In this document: positions 1 through 7,898 of the stretch, piece by piece
Layout: the number at the start of each line of letters is the position of its first letter
How positions within the stretch are numbered: the first letter of the stretch is position 1
DNA from: JBAXLO01 sp037134755
Lineage (GTDB): Bacteria > Bacteroidota > Bacteroidia > Bacteroidales > JACABE01
Direction: 5' to 3'
Assembly: GCA_037134755.1 (NCBI GenBank)
Contig: JBAXLO010000026.1
Location: forward strand, 1 to 31,544
Length of the DNA stretch: 31,544 nucleotides
Translations under genes and position numbers: made by a program
The notes under the pieces: generated by a model
Database searches by the model: none
Told to the model about the DNA's origin: nothing
Seen by the model: the letters and a program-made list of their open reading frames with translations, nothing else

Positions 1-156
1 TCATACGGCTGTTACGTTCGTTGAACCGACTGTTACAGCTGTTCAACCGTTTGTTACATCCGTTGAACCGTTTGTTACGTCCGTTCAACCGGCTGTTACG
101 TCCGTTCAACCGGCTGTCGCAACCGTTCGAACGACTGTAACAGCCGTTCGAACGGT
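1..156. repeat. Degenerate 21-bp tandem array (array 1)
   Basis: About seven units of 21 bp lie end to end and run in from the window edge. Each unit alternates an 11-bp half like CCGTTCAACCG with a 10-bp half like GCTGTTACGT, so the period is two helical turns with a sub-period near 10.5 bp. The last units contain the perfect palindrome CCGTTCGAACGG. The + strand is open in one frame through the array and reads as heptads such as TVTAVQP and FVTSVEP, closing at a TAA near 205. The array could therefore be the 3' end of an upstream gene, or non-coding DNA whose unit happens to be a multiple of three. It ends about 90 bp before the gene at 245. Confidence 0.8.
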
Positions 157-244
157 TGCGACATTAGCAAATACAAACAATTATACCCTAAATCATTTTA
201 AATAAACACGATTAGCATTATAAATTAAATTAATTACAAAAAAC

Positions 245-853
245 ATGGCATATTATACAGCATTATTTAATTCAAGTGAAGCATTAGATGAAGAGGTTAT
301 CAACAGAATAGAATTAGTAGGAAAAGCATTTGAGGCCACTACTCGTTACAATGGCTTCCGTCTATCCGGAGTAGAAATCACAGCATTAGGAGTAGAAGGC
401 AGACTGAAAAAACTTGTTGCAAAAGGTGGAACTGATCTTGACAAAGCAGATTATCAGGATTTTATTATAATGGGAAGAGCTCTTTTAAAGCTAATAGTAA
501 ATTTTGTAAACTCTGTAGCAGCAGGTGTAAAAACTGCAGTTATTGAAAGTGGATTTGAATGTTCAACTCCTAGAAAACATGGAATTACTCCAAAACATTC
601 AGCTAAAAGCTCTACTTATGCAGGAGCTATTGAAATCTATTATCGTCCACATGCCAGATGTAGCGGAGTTTCGCATCAGGTATGCTATGATCCTCCAACA
701 GAGGATGCTTACTTATCACAAAGAATGAGTCTCCCCGGTAAATATACATGGCCAGGACTAACATCAGGTAAAAAAGTATGGACTCGCTCTTGTTTTGCCC
801 AAGCAGGCAAACAGTCAGAGTGGTCGGATCCTATTTCGGTTTATGTCCCTTAG
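245..853 (+). CDS. Hypothetical protein with C-terminal Fn3-like domain
   Basis: This is a 202-residue protein starting at ATG 245 with no signal peptide or membrane segment, so it is probably cytoplasmic. Residues 1-105 look mostly helical; a segment near 85-105 (VNSVAAGVKTAVIESGF) leads into the tail. Residues about 110-202 resemble one fibronectin type III-like beta-sandwich: GAIEIYYRP near 126, then PGLTSGKKVWTR and a closing SEWSDPISVYVP typical of Fn3 ends. I recall this architecture (helical N-terminus, single Fn3-like tail, no signal) from unnamed Bacteroidota proteins of unknown function. Unusually, the tail contains several cysteines (ECS, ARCSG, QVCYD, RSCFA). It follows the 21-bp array and precedes the palindromic element. 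No function is assigned. Confidence 0.8.
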   Translation: MAYYTALFNSSEALDEEVINRIELVGKAFEATTRYNGFRLSGVEITALGVEGRLKKLVAKGGTDLDKADYQDFIIMGRALLKLIVNFVNSVAAGVKTAVIESGFECSTPRKHGITPKHSAKSSTYAGAIEIYYRPHARCSGVSHQVCYDPPTEDAYLSQRMSLPGKYTWPGLTSGKKVWTRSCFAQAGKQSEWSDPISVYVP

Positions 854-878
854 TCAGCCTTTTTTAAGTTTTATACTT

Positions 879-1112
879 GTCAGGCAATGTCATTTAGTTA
901 AGGAATAATCTTTATAAATTGATTGCCCGTTAGGGCATAAATATCAATAGAAAATAAATTGAATCGTTTCTACTTGTCCGTAGGACATACACCATCCACC
1001 AAAGAATATATTATGTTAATTTCCTACGGAAAATGATGTAATGTTTAGCTTCTTTTCTATTGATATTATTCTCCTACGGAGAAAATCTCTTAACTTAATA
1101 ACATTGCCTGTC
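879..1112. mobile_element. 234-bp near-palindromic, MITE-like element
   Basis: The outer arms 879-902 and 1089-1112 are inverted copies matching at about 21 of 24 bases. The inner arms 940-954 and 1053-1067 are a perfect 15-bp inverted repeat containing ATATCAATAGAAAA. Between and beside them sit four short hairpins: TGCCC-GTTA-GGGCA (924-937), TGTCC-GTA-GGACA (975-987), TTTCC-TAC-GGAAA (1020-1032) and TTCTCC-TAC-GGAGAA (1069-1083). The two halves look like inverted copies of one element of about 65 bp or more. There is no ORF inside. It lies just after the stop of the gene at 245. It could be a non-autonomous mobile element or a structured 3' RNA; the sequence does not decide. Confidence 0.65.
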
Positions 1113-1134
1113 AGGAGGAAAAATCTGACACTAT

Positions 1135-1558
1135 GTTTTCCTAATAGGCTAAATGCCTAAACCGCTAAAAGCCTTTCTTCCAATTTTAGGTCAGTTGCAT
1201 TTACTGTCAGGTTTCTTATCCTGACTGTATTAACAACCGTATCAACAAGAGACCCGTATGGAAAGACATAATTGATTGAAGTTTTTCCTAATAGCCTAAT
1301 AGCCTAAACAGCTAAAAGCCTTTTCTTCAATTTTAGGGCAGTTGCATTTACTGTCAGGTTTCTTATCCTGACTGTATTAACAACCGTATCAACAAGAGAC
1401 CCGTATGGAAAGACATAATTGACTGAAGTTATTCCTAATAGCCTAATAGCCTAAACCGCTAAAAGCCTTTCTTCCAATTTTAGGCATTTCAAACTTACAA
1501 CTTTAGGCACTATGTTTTCCTAATAGCCTAATAGCCTAAACAGCTAAAAGCCTTTTGC
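1135..1558. repeat. 147-bp tandem repeat, two full and two partial copies
   Basis: The landmark GCTAAAAGCC recurs at 1164, 1311, 1458 and 1543, giving a period of exactly 147 bp twice and then a truncated 85-bp spacing. Copies 1 and 2 are nearly identical from the CCTAATAG-rich block to the end of the unit. Each full unit carries a small hairpin, GTCAGG-N8-CCTGAC, at 1206-1225 and 1353-1372. The CCTAATAG block is itself an 8-bp direct repeat. No frame is open through the unit. It abuts the 3' end of the minus-strand efflux gene at 1560 and may supply its 3' UTR. Confidence 0.8.
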
Positions 1559-1559
1559 T

Positions 1560-2456
1560 TCAGCAATCAATATGTTTACAAGTGTGGTTGTCAAACTCCG
1601 TTTCGATAGTAGTATGATGAATGTTAAGATGCATGAATTCATGTTTAATGGATTTGATAATACATTGCAACTGGTCGTTAGTAGTATCCGAACTTACAAC
1701 CAGATGAGCAGTCAATGCGTTTTCGGTAGTGCTTAAAGCCCATATATGTATATGATGAAAATCAATGACTCCATCAAGCTTTTTGGCAACAGCCTTTACG
1801 TTTTCTAAATTAATGCCGTGAGGCACACCATCAAGCGAAAGCTTAAAACTATTTCTGAGCAAACTCCAGGTACTTACAACAATTACTATTGCAATTATCA
1901 AACTTAAAATAGAATCAATCCAATATGAATTAGTATAATAAATAATAACACCTCCAATAACCAACCCAACAGACACTACAGCATCCGAAAGTAAATGAAG
2001 GAAAGCACTCTTTATATTAAGATCGTGCTCTTTGAAACGGATGAACATGAATGCAGTAACAGAATTAATAACAATACCAATACCCGCTATAATAGATATA
2101 ATCTGACCGGGCATAGGTTCGGGATTAAAAAGACGGTGAATTGCTTCGTAACCGATAGCTCCAATAGAAATTAAAAGTATAACCGCATTTAAAAGAGCTG
2201 CAAGTATGGTAGTCTTCTTGTAACCATACGTAAATTTATCAGTAGCTTTAACCCTACTCATCCTCATCACAAACAACGATAAAGCCAGAGCTGCAACATC
2301 AGCCAGATTATGACCGGCATCCGAAAGTAGCGAAAGAGAATGAATAGAAAGTCCGGCACCAACTTCTATTAATACAAAGGCGAGATTGAGTATAATACCT
2401 ATTATAAACGCCCTGTTTACAGTTGTTATAGCTTGATGCGTATGGTCGTGTGACAT
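1560..2456 (-). CDS. CDF-family divalent metal cation efflux protein (CzcD/ZitB-like)
   Basis: This 298-residue protein exports Zn2+ or related divalent metals from the cytoplasm across the inner membrane, in exchange for protons. It has about six hydrophobic segments (roughly 16-36, 45-65, 83-105, 118-139, 152-173, 179-199). The CDF metal site is recognisable as D46, H49 and D53 in helix 2 (SDAGHNLAD) and H154 and D158 in helix 5 (HLLSD). The C-terminal cytoplasmic domain (from about 208) has the usual HHIHIW strand. Histidines at both ends (MSHDHTHQ; NHTCKHIDC) fit metal handling. The length is normal for the family. It is a single gene: the neighbour on the same strand ends in its own terminator. 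The exact metal cannot be read from the sequence. Confidence 0.93.
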   Translation of the reverse strand: MSHDHTHQAITTVNRAFIIGIILNLAFVLIEVGAGLSIHSLSLLSDAGHNLADVAALALSLFVMRMSRVKATDKFTYGYKKTTILAALLNAVILLISIGAIGYEAIHRLFNPEPMPGQIISIIAGIGIVINSVTAFMFIRFKEHDLNIKSAFLHLLSDAVVSVGLVIGGVIIYYTNSYWIDSILSLIIAIVIVVSTWSLLRNSFKLSLDGVPHGINLENVKAVAKKLDGVIDFHHIHIWALSTTENALTAHLVVSSDTTNDQLQCIIKSIKHEFMHLNIHHTTIETEFDNHTCKHIDC

Positions 2457-2571
2457 CTATGTTATTTTATTACTTAAATTAGAAATAAATAAACAAATGC
2501 TTATGCATAAAGTTTTAATAAATTTAATGAAAGAAAAAAGAAGAGAAGCTATTATCAATTGGTAGAAATAA

Positions 2572-2601
2572 AAAAACCTTCCTCAAAAGAGAAAGGTTTT
2601 T
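2572..2601 (-). terminator. Rho-independent terminator after the T9SS protein gene
   Basis: AAAAACCTT at 2572-2580 pairs with AAGGTTTTT at 2593-2601, with extra pairs inside the loop (CTC with GAG). On the minus strand this is an A-rich arm, a stem and a T run, 22 bases beyond the stop codon of the gene at 2623-3360. Confidence 0.8.
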
Positions 2602-2622
2602 CCATATTAGGACAATATTTTA

Positions 2623-3360
2623 TTAGTGTTTTACAACAAGCTTCCGAGTGTAAAAAACTTTATCGTTAACGATAAGAGAATAGAAGTAAATACCTTCTTT
2701 AATATCAGTAGTACTTATTGTTTTCTTTCCGTTTAATTCATCTAAATTAGTGCTCATTACTTCCGCACCTAAAAGGTTCCTTAAAACTATCTTAGCGCTA
2801 TTAGTTTGTTTAGGTAATGAATAAGAGAACGTAGCCACATTATTAGCTGGATTAGGATAAGCATCGCGGAATACTATATCACTTTTGTGTATATCGTTAA
2901 CACCTGTATTGTCAATGCCCAGATAAATAACTTTAACACAAACTGTATCTTGTAAATTAGCTGTATTGTAGAACGTGTATAATACAGTAGTAGCACCGGC
3001 TTTGCCATTAGGATAATAATCACCTATAAAAGAAGCATCAATTGCACTTGCATTAATAGTAGCTGTGCTTGGAGAAACATAAGTAGTAGGGCCAAAACAA
3101 CTACCTGCAAAACAGAAAGAATTAGTTGAATTAACAACTGAATCAAGTGTAACTCTTCTAACTTTAACACTTAATGTTGCAGCGCTATTATTGGTAACTT
3201 TTAAGGTTGAAATAGAAACGGTAGAATTGAAATTCCCGGATACATTAACCGTAGCATTATTGCTTAAAACAGTATCACCATTTGATACAGTTAGACTTTG
3301 ACTGAATACAGCCAAGCTTATGATTGAGAGAATATATGTAAACAGTATTAATTTTTTCAT
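2623..3360 (-). CDS. Secreted protein with T9SS type A sorting domain
   Basis: This 245-residue protein has a Sec signal peptide (MKKLILFTYILSIISLAVFSQ) and a C-terminal sorting domain from about residue 165. That domain starts with the hallmark DAYPNPANN and contains KIVLRNLLGAEV, GIYFYSLIVND and a terminal KLVVKH, as in Por_Secre_tail (TIGR04183). Such domains direct export through the type IX system and anchoring at the cell surface. Residues 22-160 are a single beta-rich, Ser/Thr-rich domain with two cysteines (CFAGSC) that may form a disulfide; it resembles the Ig-like domain common in small Bacteroidota surface proteins. The passenger has no recognisable catalytic motif. It is a single gene with a -7 box upstream and a terminator downstream. 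Confidence 0.9.
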   Translation of the reverse strand: MKKLILFTYILSIISLAVFSQSLTVSNGDTVLSNNATVNVSGNFNSTVSISTLKVTNNSAATLSVKVRRVTLDSVVNSTNSFCFAGSCFGPTTYVSPSTATINASAIDASFIGDYYPNGKAGATTVLYTFYNTANLQDTVCVKVIYLGIDNTGVNDIHKSDIVFRDAYPNPANNVATFSYSLPKQTNSAKIVLRNLLGAEVMSTNLDELNGKKTISTTDIKEGIYFYSLIVNDKVFYTRKLVVKH

Positions 3361-3405
3361 TGTTTTATGTATTAAAATATTATTTATATACTAACAAAAA
3401 CTATG

Positions 3406-3413
3406 CAAAAGTA
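3406..3413 (-). promoter_or_regulatory. Bacteroidota -7 box (TACTTTTG) for the T9SS protein gene
   Basis: The minus strand reads TACTTTTGC, a perfect fit to the TAnnTTTG -7 element used by the Bacteroidota primary sigma factor. It lies 46 bases upstream of the start codon at 3360. No convincing -33 TTG element is seen at the normal spacing. Confidence 0.6.
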
Positions 3414-3498
3414 AACAATTCTAAACTGGAAAAGTTCCTTATATTAGTTAATAATGTATAATTAACAAAAATTTAACTCTAATATGAATATAAGCTTA

Positions 3499-5499
3499 TT
3501 AAATAAGCTTATTAAGCAGCTCTTCGTCCACAAAATTAGGAAGCGTTACTTTTAATTTGGGCTCGGCAAGCATAGCACGTTTAATTGCAAAAATAGCTTC
3601 TTGATTTCTAGCCCAACTACGACGGGAGATACCATTGTTGACATCCCAGAATAACATTGCTTTTAACCGTCTGTCGGCATCAGCAGTGCCATCCAGCAAC
3701 ATCCCGAAACCTCCATTGATTACTTCGCCCCAACCTACACCGCCTCCATTATGAATAGAAACCCATGTAGCTCCCCTGAATGAATCGCCAATTACATTCT
3801 GTATAGCCATGTCGGCAGTATATCTTGAACCATCATAAATATTAGAAGTCTCTCTGTAAGGAGAATCAGTACCGGAAACATCATGATGATCGCGACCCAG
3901 CACAATAGGAGCTGAAATAACACCATCCTTAATAGCATTGTTAAAAGCCTCAGCAATCTTAATTCTGCCTTCTGCATCAGCATAAAGAATACGTGCCTGC
4001 GAACCTACAACAAGTTTATTAGCCTTAGCGCCTTTAATCCATTGAATATTATCGCGCATTTGTTGTTGAATTTCATCAGGAGATGTTTTGGCAATCTCTT
4101 CAAGAATCTGCATAGCAATCCTATCACTAGTATCAAGATCTTCGGGTTTACCAGAAGTACACACCCATCTGAAAGGGCCAAAACCATAATCAAAACACAT
4201 TGGTCCCATTATATCCTGCACGTAGGAAGGATAAATAAAGGTTCCATCAGTATTCATTACTGCCGCCCCTGCCCTACTCGATTCTAGTAGAAAAGCATTA
4301 CCATAATCAAAGAAATACATTCCTTGTGCAGTAAGCTTATTGATAGCAGTAATCTGACGACGCAATGATTCCTGAACCTTCTCTTTGAAGAGAACAGGAT
4401 TTTCAGCCATCATCTTATTTGCATCTTCAAAACTAACATCAACAGGGTAATAACCACCTGCCCATGGATTGTGCAGTGAAGTTTGATCAGAACCTAAATC
4501 AACATGAATATTCTCTTTAGCAAACTTTTCCCAAAGGTTAACAATATTTCCCTGATAAGCAATAGAAACCGCCTCTTTAGTAGCAACAGCATTTTTAATT
4601 CTCACAATAAGTTTGTCAAGATCATCATATACTTCATCAACCCAACCTTGTGAATGACGTGTATGTGTTGCCTTAGGATTAACCTCAGCAACAACACCAA
4701 CAACACCTGCTATTACAGCAGCTTTAGGCTGAGCTCCAGACATTCCTCCCAAACCTGATGAAACAAATAACTTCCCTCCAAGGCCTTTATCATCAATCTT
4801 TCTACCGGCATTTAAAATAGTAATAGTCGTGCCATGAACAATTCCTTGTGGTCCTATATACATGTATGAACCTGCTGTCATCTGCCCATATTGAGAAACA
4901 CCTAAGGCATTAAACTTTTCCCAATCATCAGGTTTAGAATAATTAGGTATAACCATTCCATTAGTAACAACAACTCTTGGAGCATCTTTATGCGAAGGAT
5001 ACAAACCCATTGGGTGTCCTGAGTACATAACTAATGTTTGTTCATCAGTCATCTCCGAAAGATATTTCATAGTAAGAAGATATTGAGCCCAATTCTGAAA
5101 CACTGCGCCATTACCACCATAAGTAATTAACTCATGAGGATGTTGTGCTACTGTTGGATCAAGATTATTCTGAATCATGAGCATGATAGCAGCTGCTTGA
5201 GGACATTTTGCAGGATATTCATTTATATTGCGGACATGCATTTTATATTGTGGTCTGAAACGATACATATAAATACGACCGTAAACCTCCAACTCTTTTA
5301 TAAACTCTGGTAATAATACTTCATGAAATTGAGGAGCAAAGTATCTTAAAGCATTCTTTAATGCTAATTTCTTTTCCTCTGAATTAAGTATGTCCTTTCT
5401 TTTTGGTGCATGATTAACATTCTCATCTCTTGGCTGAGGTTCCGGCAATATACTTGGGATACCATTAATGATCTCTTTTTGAAAATCGTTCATTTTCAC
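3499..5499 (-). CDS. hutU: Urocanate hydratase (urocanase)
   Basis: This 666-residue enzyme catalyses step two of histidine breakdown, urocanate plus water to 4-imidazolone-5-propionate, using tightly bound NAD+ in the cytoplasm. Family signatures run in order: YGGNGAVFQNW near 126, SGHPMGLYPSH, the glycine-rich dinucleotide-binding segment SGLGGMSGAQP near 250, the Cys-containing GPMCFDYGFGPFRW (the conserved active-site region) and HNGGGVGWGE near the C-terminus. It is about 100 residues longer than the proteobacterial enzyme; a long form of this size is usual in Bacteroidota. No hutH, hutI or ftcD lies beside it, so the other steps must be encoded elsewhere. The inverted repeat AAGCTTAT-TAA-ATAAGCTT overlaps the stop and may help end transcription. 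Confidence 0.95.
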   Translation of the reverse strand: MKMNDFQKEIINGIPSILPEPQPRDENVNHAPKRKDILNSEEKKLALKNALRYFAPQFHEVLLPEFIKELEVYGRIYMYRFRPQYKMHVRNINEYPAKCPQAAAIMLMIQNNLDPTVAQHPHELITYGGNGAVFQNWAQYLLTMKYLSEMTDEQTLVMYSGHPMGLYPSHKDAPRVVVTNGMVIPNYSKPDDWEKFNALGVSQYGQMTAGSYMYIGPQGIVHGTTITILNAGRKIDDKGLGGKLFVSSGLGGMSGAQPKAAVIAGVVGVVAEVNPKATHTRHSQGWVDEVYDDLDKLIVRIKNAVATKEAVSIAYQGNIVNLWEKFAKENIHVDLGSDQTSLHNPWAGGYYPVDVSFEDANKMMAENPVLFKEKVQESLRRQITAINKLTAQGMYFFDYGNAFLLESSRAGAAVMNTDGTFIYPSYVQDIMGPMCFDYGFGPFRWVCTSGKPEDLDTSDRIAMQILEEIAKTSPDEIQQQMRDNIQWIKGAKANKLVVGSQARILYADAEGRIKIAEAFNNAIKDGVISAPIVLGRDHHDVSGTDSPYRETSNIYDGSRYTADMAIQNVIGDSFRGATWVSIHNGGGVGWGEVINGGFGMLLDGTADADRRLKAMLFWDVNNGISRRSWARNQEAIFAIKRAMLAEPKLKVTLPNFVDEELLNKLI

Positions 5500-5559
5500 T
5501 TATTGTTTTGAATATTCTTTAATTAAAATAGTAGTAAAGCTATGTATAATACAAACTGA

Positions 5560-6537
5560 TTATTTCCTAAAATTAAAAATAGAAAAGTTAAGATAACGAT
5601 CAGGGTGTTGTTTAATATCAACAATTAGCAAGTCTAAATCCTTAGACGCATTGGTTAGTTTATTATATAGTGAATCGTTATTTATCAACTGACCGAGTGT
5701 ACCTTCACCTTTGTCAATCTTGCTAAGTATGGTATTAACATTAGTCATCACCTGATTTGTATTAGCAATAGTTTGGTTGATCTTTGATTTTGCTAAGGTA
5801 TCGCTTATTGAAGCAAAATTATTAATCACTGTAGTAATTTTCTCGTTATTGTTTTTAATATTTCGAGTAATAGATTCAATGTTACCGAGTATTAAAGTGA
5901 ATCTGTTTTTCTGAGTTGACACCAAGGTGTCAACATTAAAAGTAGTATTCTTAATATTATCCAAAGATATTTTTATGTTTTCAAAACTCTTAGCTAAGTT
6001 ATATCTTGTGTTTTCGTTAAATACTAATCTAATAGTTGTCAAAGCTGAGTCAATAGACCCCATCATATTCTCAGCTTTAAGTTTTAAAGGTAATACTTGT
6101 TTATTGATTTCTTCTTTCAAGTCACCTTCAACATTAGATGTTAAGGTGTCTCCCGGTTTTATGTTATCAGTCGAGTTTCCTAATAAGATCTGCATAGCTT
6201 TTGATCCCATAAGGTCTGAACTATAGATACTGGCTATAGAGTTTTTAGGGATGTTAATATTAGTATTGATAATAAATTTAACTCTAATAGAAGGGTTATC
6301 TTTACTTATAAAACTTACATCTTTAATATATCCTATTTTCACCCCATTTAAATTCACAGGGTTTGAAGGCACTAATCCTGCCACATTATGATAAATTGCA
6401 TAATATTCTGTTTGTGAAGTAAAGAGATCTTTACTCTTTAAGAAGTTAAAACCCCATATAAATAATGATAAGGTGATAACGAAGACAATTCCTATTTTGA
6501 TTTCTCTTGTTAATTTCAATTGTTTTTTTTGCTGCAA
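5560..6537 (-). CDS. MlaD/MCE-family membrane-anchored lipid transport protein
   Basis: This 325-residue protein has one N-terminal transmembrane helix (about 13-32), then an MCE domain (about 40-120) with the typical HNVAGLVPSNPVNLNGVKIGYI and the glycine-containing SDLMGSKAMQILLGN. A long helical tail (about 140-310, rich in Asn, Ile and Lys) follows. MCE proteins form hexameric rings that carry lipids between the inner and outer membrane, with an MlaE/MlaF-type ABC transporter that is not encoded here. It starts 2 bp after the stop of the upstream amidase, so the two genes are one transcription unit. The pairing with an amidase beside LptD fits an envelope-maintenance cluster and is, from memory, common in Bacteroidota. 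Confidence 0.9.
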   Translation of the reverse strand: MQQKKQLKLTREIKIGIVFVITLSLFIWGFNFLKSKDLFTSQTEYYAIYHNVAGLVPSNPVNLNGVKIGYIKDVSFISKDNPSIRVKFIINTNINIPKNSIASIYSSDLMGSKAMQILLGNSTDNIKPGDTLTSNVEGDLKEEINKQVLPLKLKAENMMGSIDSALTTIRLVFNENTRYNLAKSFENIKISLDNIKNTTFNVDTLVSTQKNRFTLILGNIESITRNIKNNNEKITTVINNFASISDTLAKSKINQTIANTNQVMTNVNTILSKIDKGEGTLGQLINNDSLYNKLTNASKDLDLLIVDIKQHPDRYLNFSIFNFRK

Positions 6538-6539
6538 AA

Positions 6540-7760
6540 TTACTTATTTTTTTTCAATAACCTGACTGCTTCTGCAGGAGAAATTCTTTGTTCGTTCAAA
6601 AAAGCAACAACAAAAGCATCCTTAAAGCCTTTTTCTTGAATTTTAATTAATAAATCATTTGCTTCTTTTAACGATTTTTCATTCCCTACAGTATATTTAT
6701 AGAGTCCATTATGAAAATATTTCTTGATATTTTTTAAGTTCGAAAACTCTGGAGCATCCATAGGCTTGTCTGTTGATGAAGATGCAAACTGTATCCTAAA
6801 TAAAATCTCCTGATTAGTAGTATCTTTAAAAACAACCGGATTAAACTTTGAAATAGTGTCTCTATTATTTTTAATATCTGTTATAACAGGATTATTTTCA
6901 ACTACAACAGCAGTTTCTTCTAGTATCTTATCATTATCTTCTTTTGATTCCATATTTTTAGCCTGATTATTAAACCCTTCAACTTTAAACTTATATTCTT
7001 TAAAAGCTTCATAAATAGATTTAGCTATTTCGTTCTTCCCTTTTTCTGAAGCTAACACTTCTTCTTCGGCGGCATTACTTACAAAACCAGTCTCAATTAA
7101 AACACTTGGCATAGTTGTTTTCCAAAGCACAAGAAATCCAGCTTGCTTTACACCTCTATCCATAGACTTTACTCTCCCTTTGAAACATTTCTGAACTTTA
7201 GATGCAAAATCCAGACTCTGATCTAAATGTGCGTTCTGAAACAGAGAAAAGATAATATTTGCTTCAGGTGAATTAGGATTGTAGCCATCGTAATTTGAAT
7301 TATAATTGTCTTCTAATAAAATTACACCATTCTCTTTTTTTGCAACTTCTAAACTTGTTTTACTTTTATCCAAACCCATAACATAAGTCTCATTTCCATA
7401 AGGTTCTTTCCTAGGATTTGAATTGCAATGTACAGAAATAAATAAATCTGCATGTATCTCATTTGCTATTTGAGGACGGCGATAAAGGTCAATAAATACA
7501 TCAGTTGAACGGGTATATACTACTTTTACATCCGAAAAGTTTTTTTCAATAAGTTTTCCAACCTTAAGCACAATAGCCAATGCCACATCTTTTTCCTTAG
7601 TCTTTTTACCAAGAGCTCCTGAATCATGTCCTCCATGCCCTGCATCTATCACTACAGTGGTAACTTTTCCTGTTTTTCCCGGCTTATATGCAAAAGAAAT
7701 AAAATTACTTATAAATAAAAAAATAAATAAAAAGGTTACAACTGATTTATTTTTAGTCAT
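6540..7760 (-). CDS. N-acetylmuramoyl-L-alanine amidase (Amidase_3) with SPOR-like tail
   Basis: This 406-residue exported zinc amidase cleaves the amide bond between MurNAc and L-Ala in peptidoglycan, typically during daughter-cell separation. An N-terminal signal or anchor (about 7-25) is followed by the catalytic domain (about 33-255). The zinc ligands are visible as H42 (DAGHGG), E56 (TKEKD) and H111 (SVHCNSN), and the catalytic Glu as E223 (IETGFVSN). A variable linker (about 260-310) leads to a C-terminal SPOR-like domain (about 315-400; LFRIQFAS, YKYTVGNEKSLKEAN, GFKDAFVVAF) expected to bind denuded glycan at the septum. It is the first gene of a two-gene unit with the MCE protein, divergent from the LptD-like gene. 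Confidence 0.93.
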   Translation of the reverse strand: MTKNKSVVTFLFIFLFISNFISFAYKPGKTGKVTTVVIDAGHGGHDSGALGKKTKEKDVALAIVLKVGKLIEKNFSDVKVVYTRSTDVFIDLYRRPQIANEIHADLFISVHCNSNPRKEPYGNETYVMGLDKSKTSLEVAKKENGVILLEDNYNSNYDGYNPNSPEANIIFSLFQNAHLDQSLDFASKVQKCFKGRVKSMDRGVKQAGFLVLWKTTMPSVLIETGFVSNAAEEEVLASEKGKNEIAKSIYEAFKEYKFKVEGFNNQAKNMESKEDNDKILEETAVVVENNPVITDIKNNRDTISKFNPVVFKDTTNQEILFRIQFASSSTDKPMDAPEFSNLKNIKKYFHNGLYKYTVGNEKSLKEANDLLIKIQEKGFKDAFVVAFLNEQRISPAEAVRLLKKNK

Positions 7761-7841
7761 GTTTTAATAGTTTTTAACAATAATAATGTATACTTTTTAG
7801 AATGTTTTCGTTCAATACATCATTAGTATGTTTTAAAAGCT

Positions 7842-7849
7842 TAATTTTG
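7842..7849 (+). promoter_or_regulatory. Bacteroidota -7 box (TAATTTTG) for the LptD-like gene
   Basis: TAATTTTGC fits the TAnnTTTG consensus and would start a transcript near 7856, leaving a leader of about 40 nt before the start at 7899. It lies in the 138-bp divergent intergenic region shared with the amidase operon. Confidence 0.55.
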
Positions 7850-7898
7850 CCTGAAATTTTTTACAAAAATAATATTAAATCAACATATATACTACAAA

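Noticed and set aside
1..156. CRISPR array
   Set aside because: Units of 21 bp are contiguous with no unique spacers, and there are no cas genes.
543..728. 61-codon ORF in another frame of the gene at 245
   Set aside because: Fully inside a real gene, with no independent evidence.
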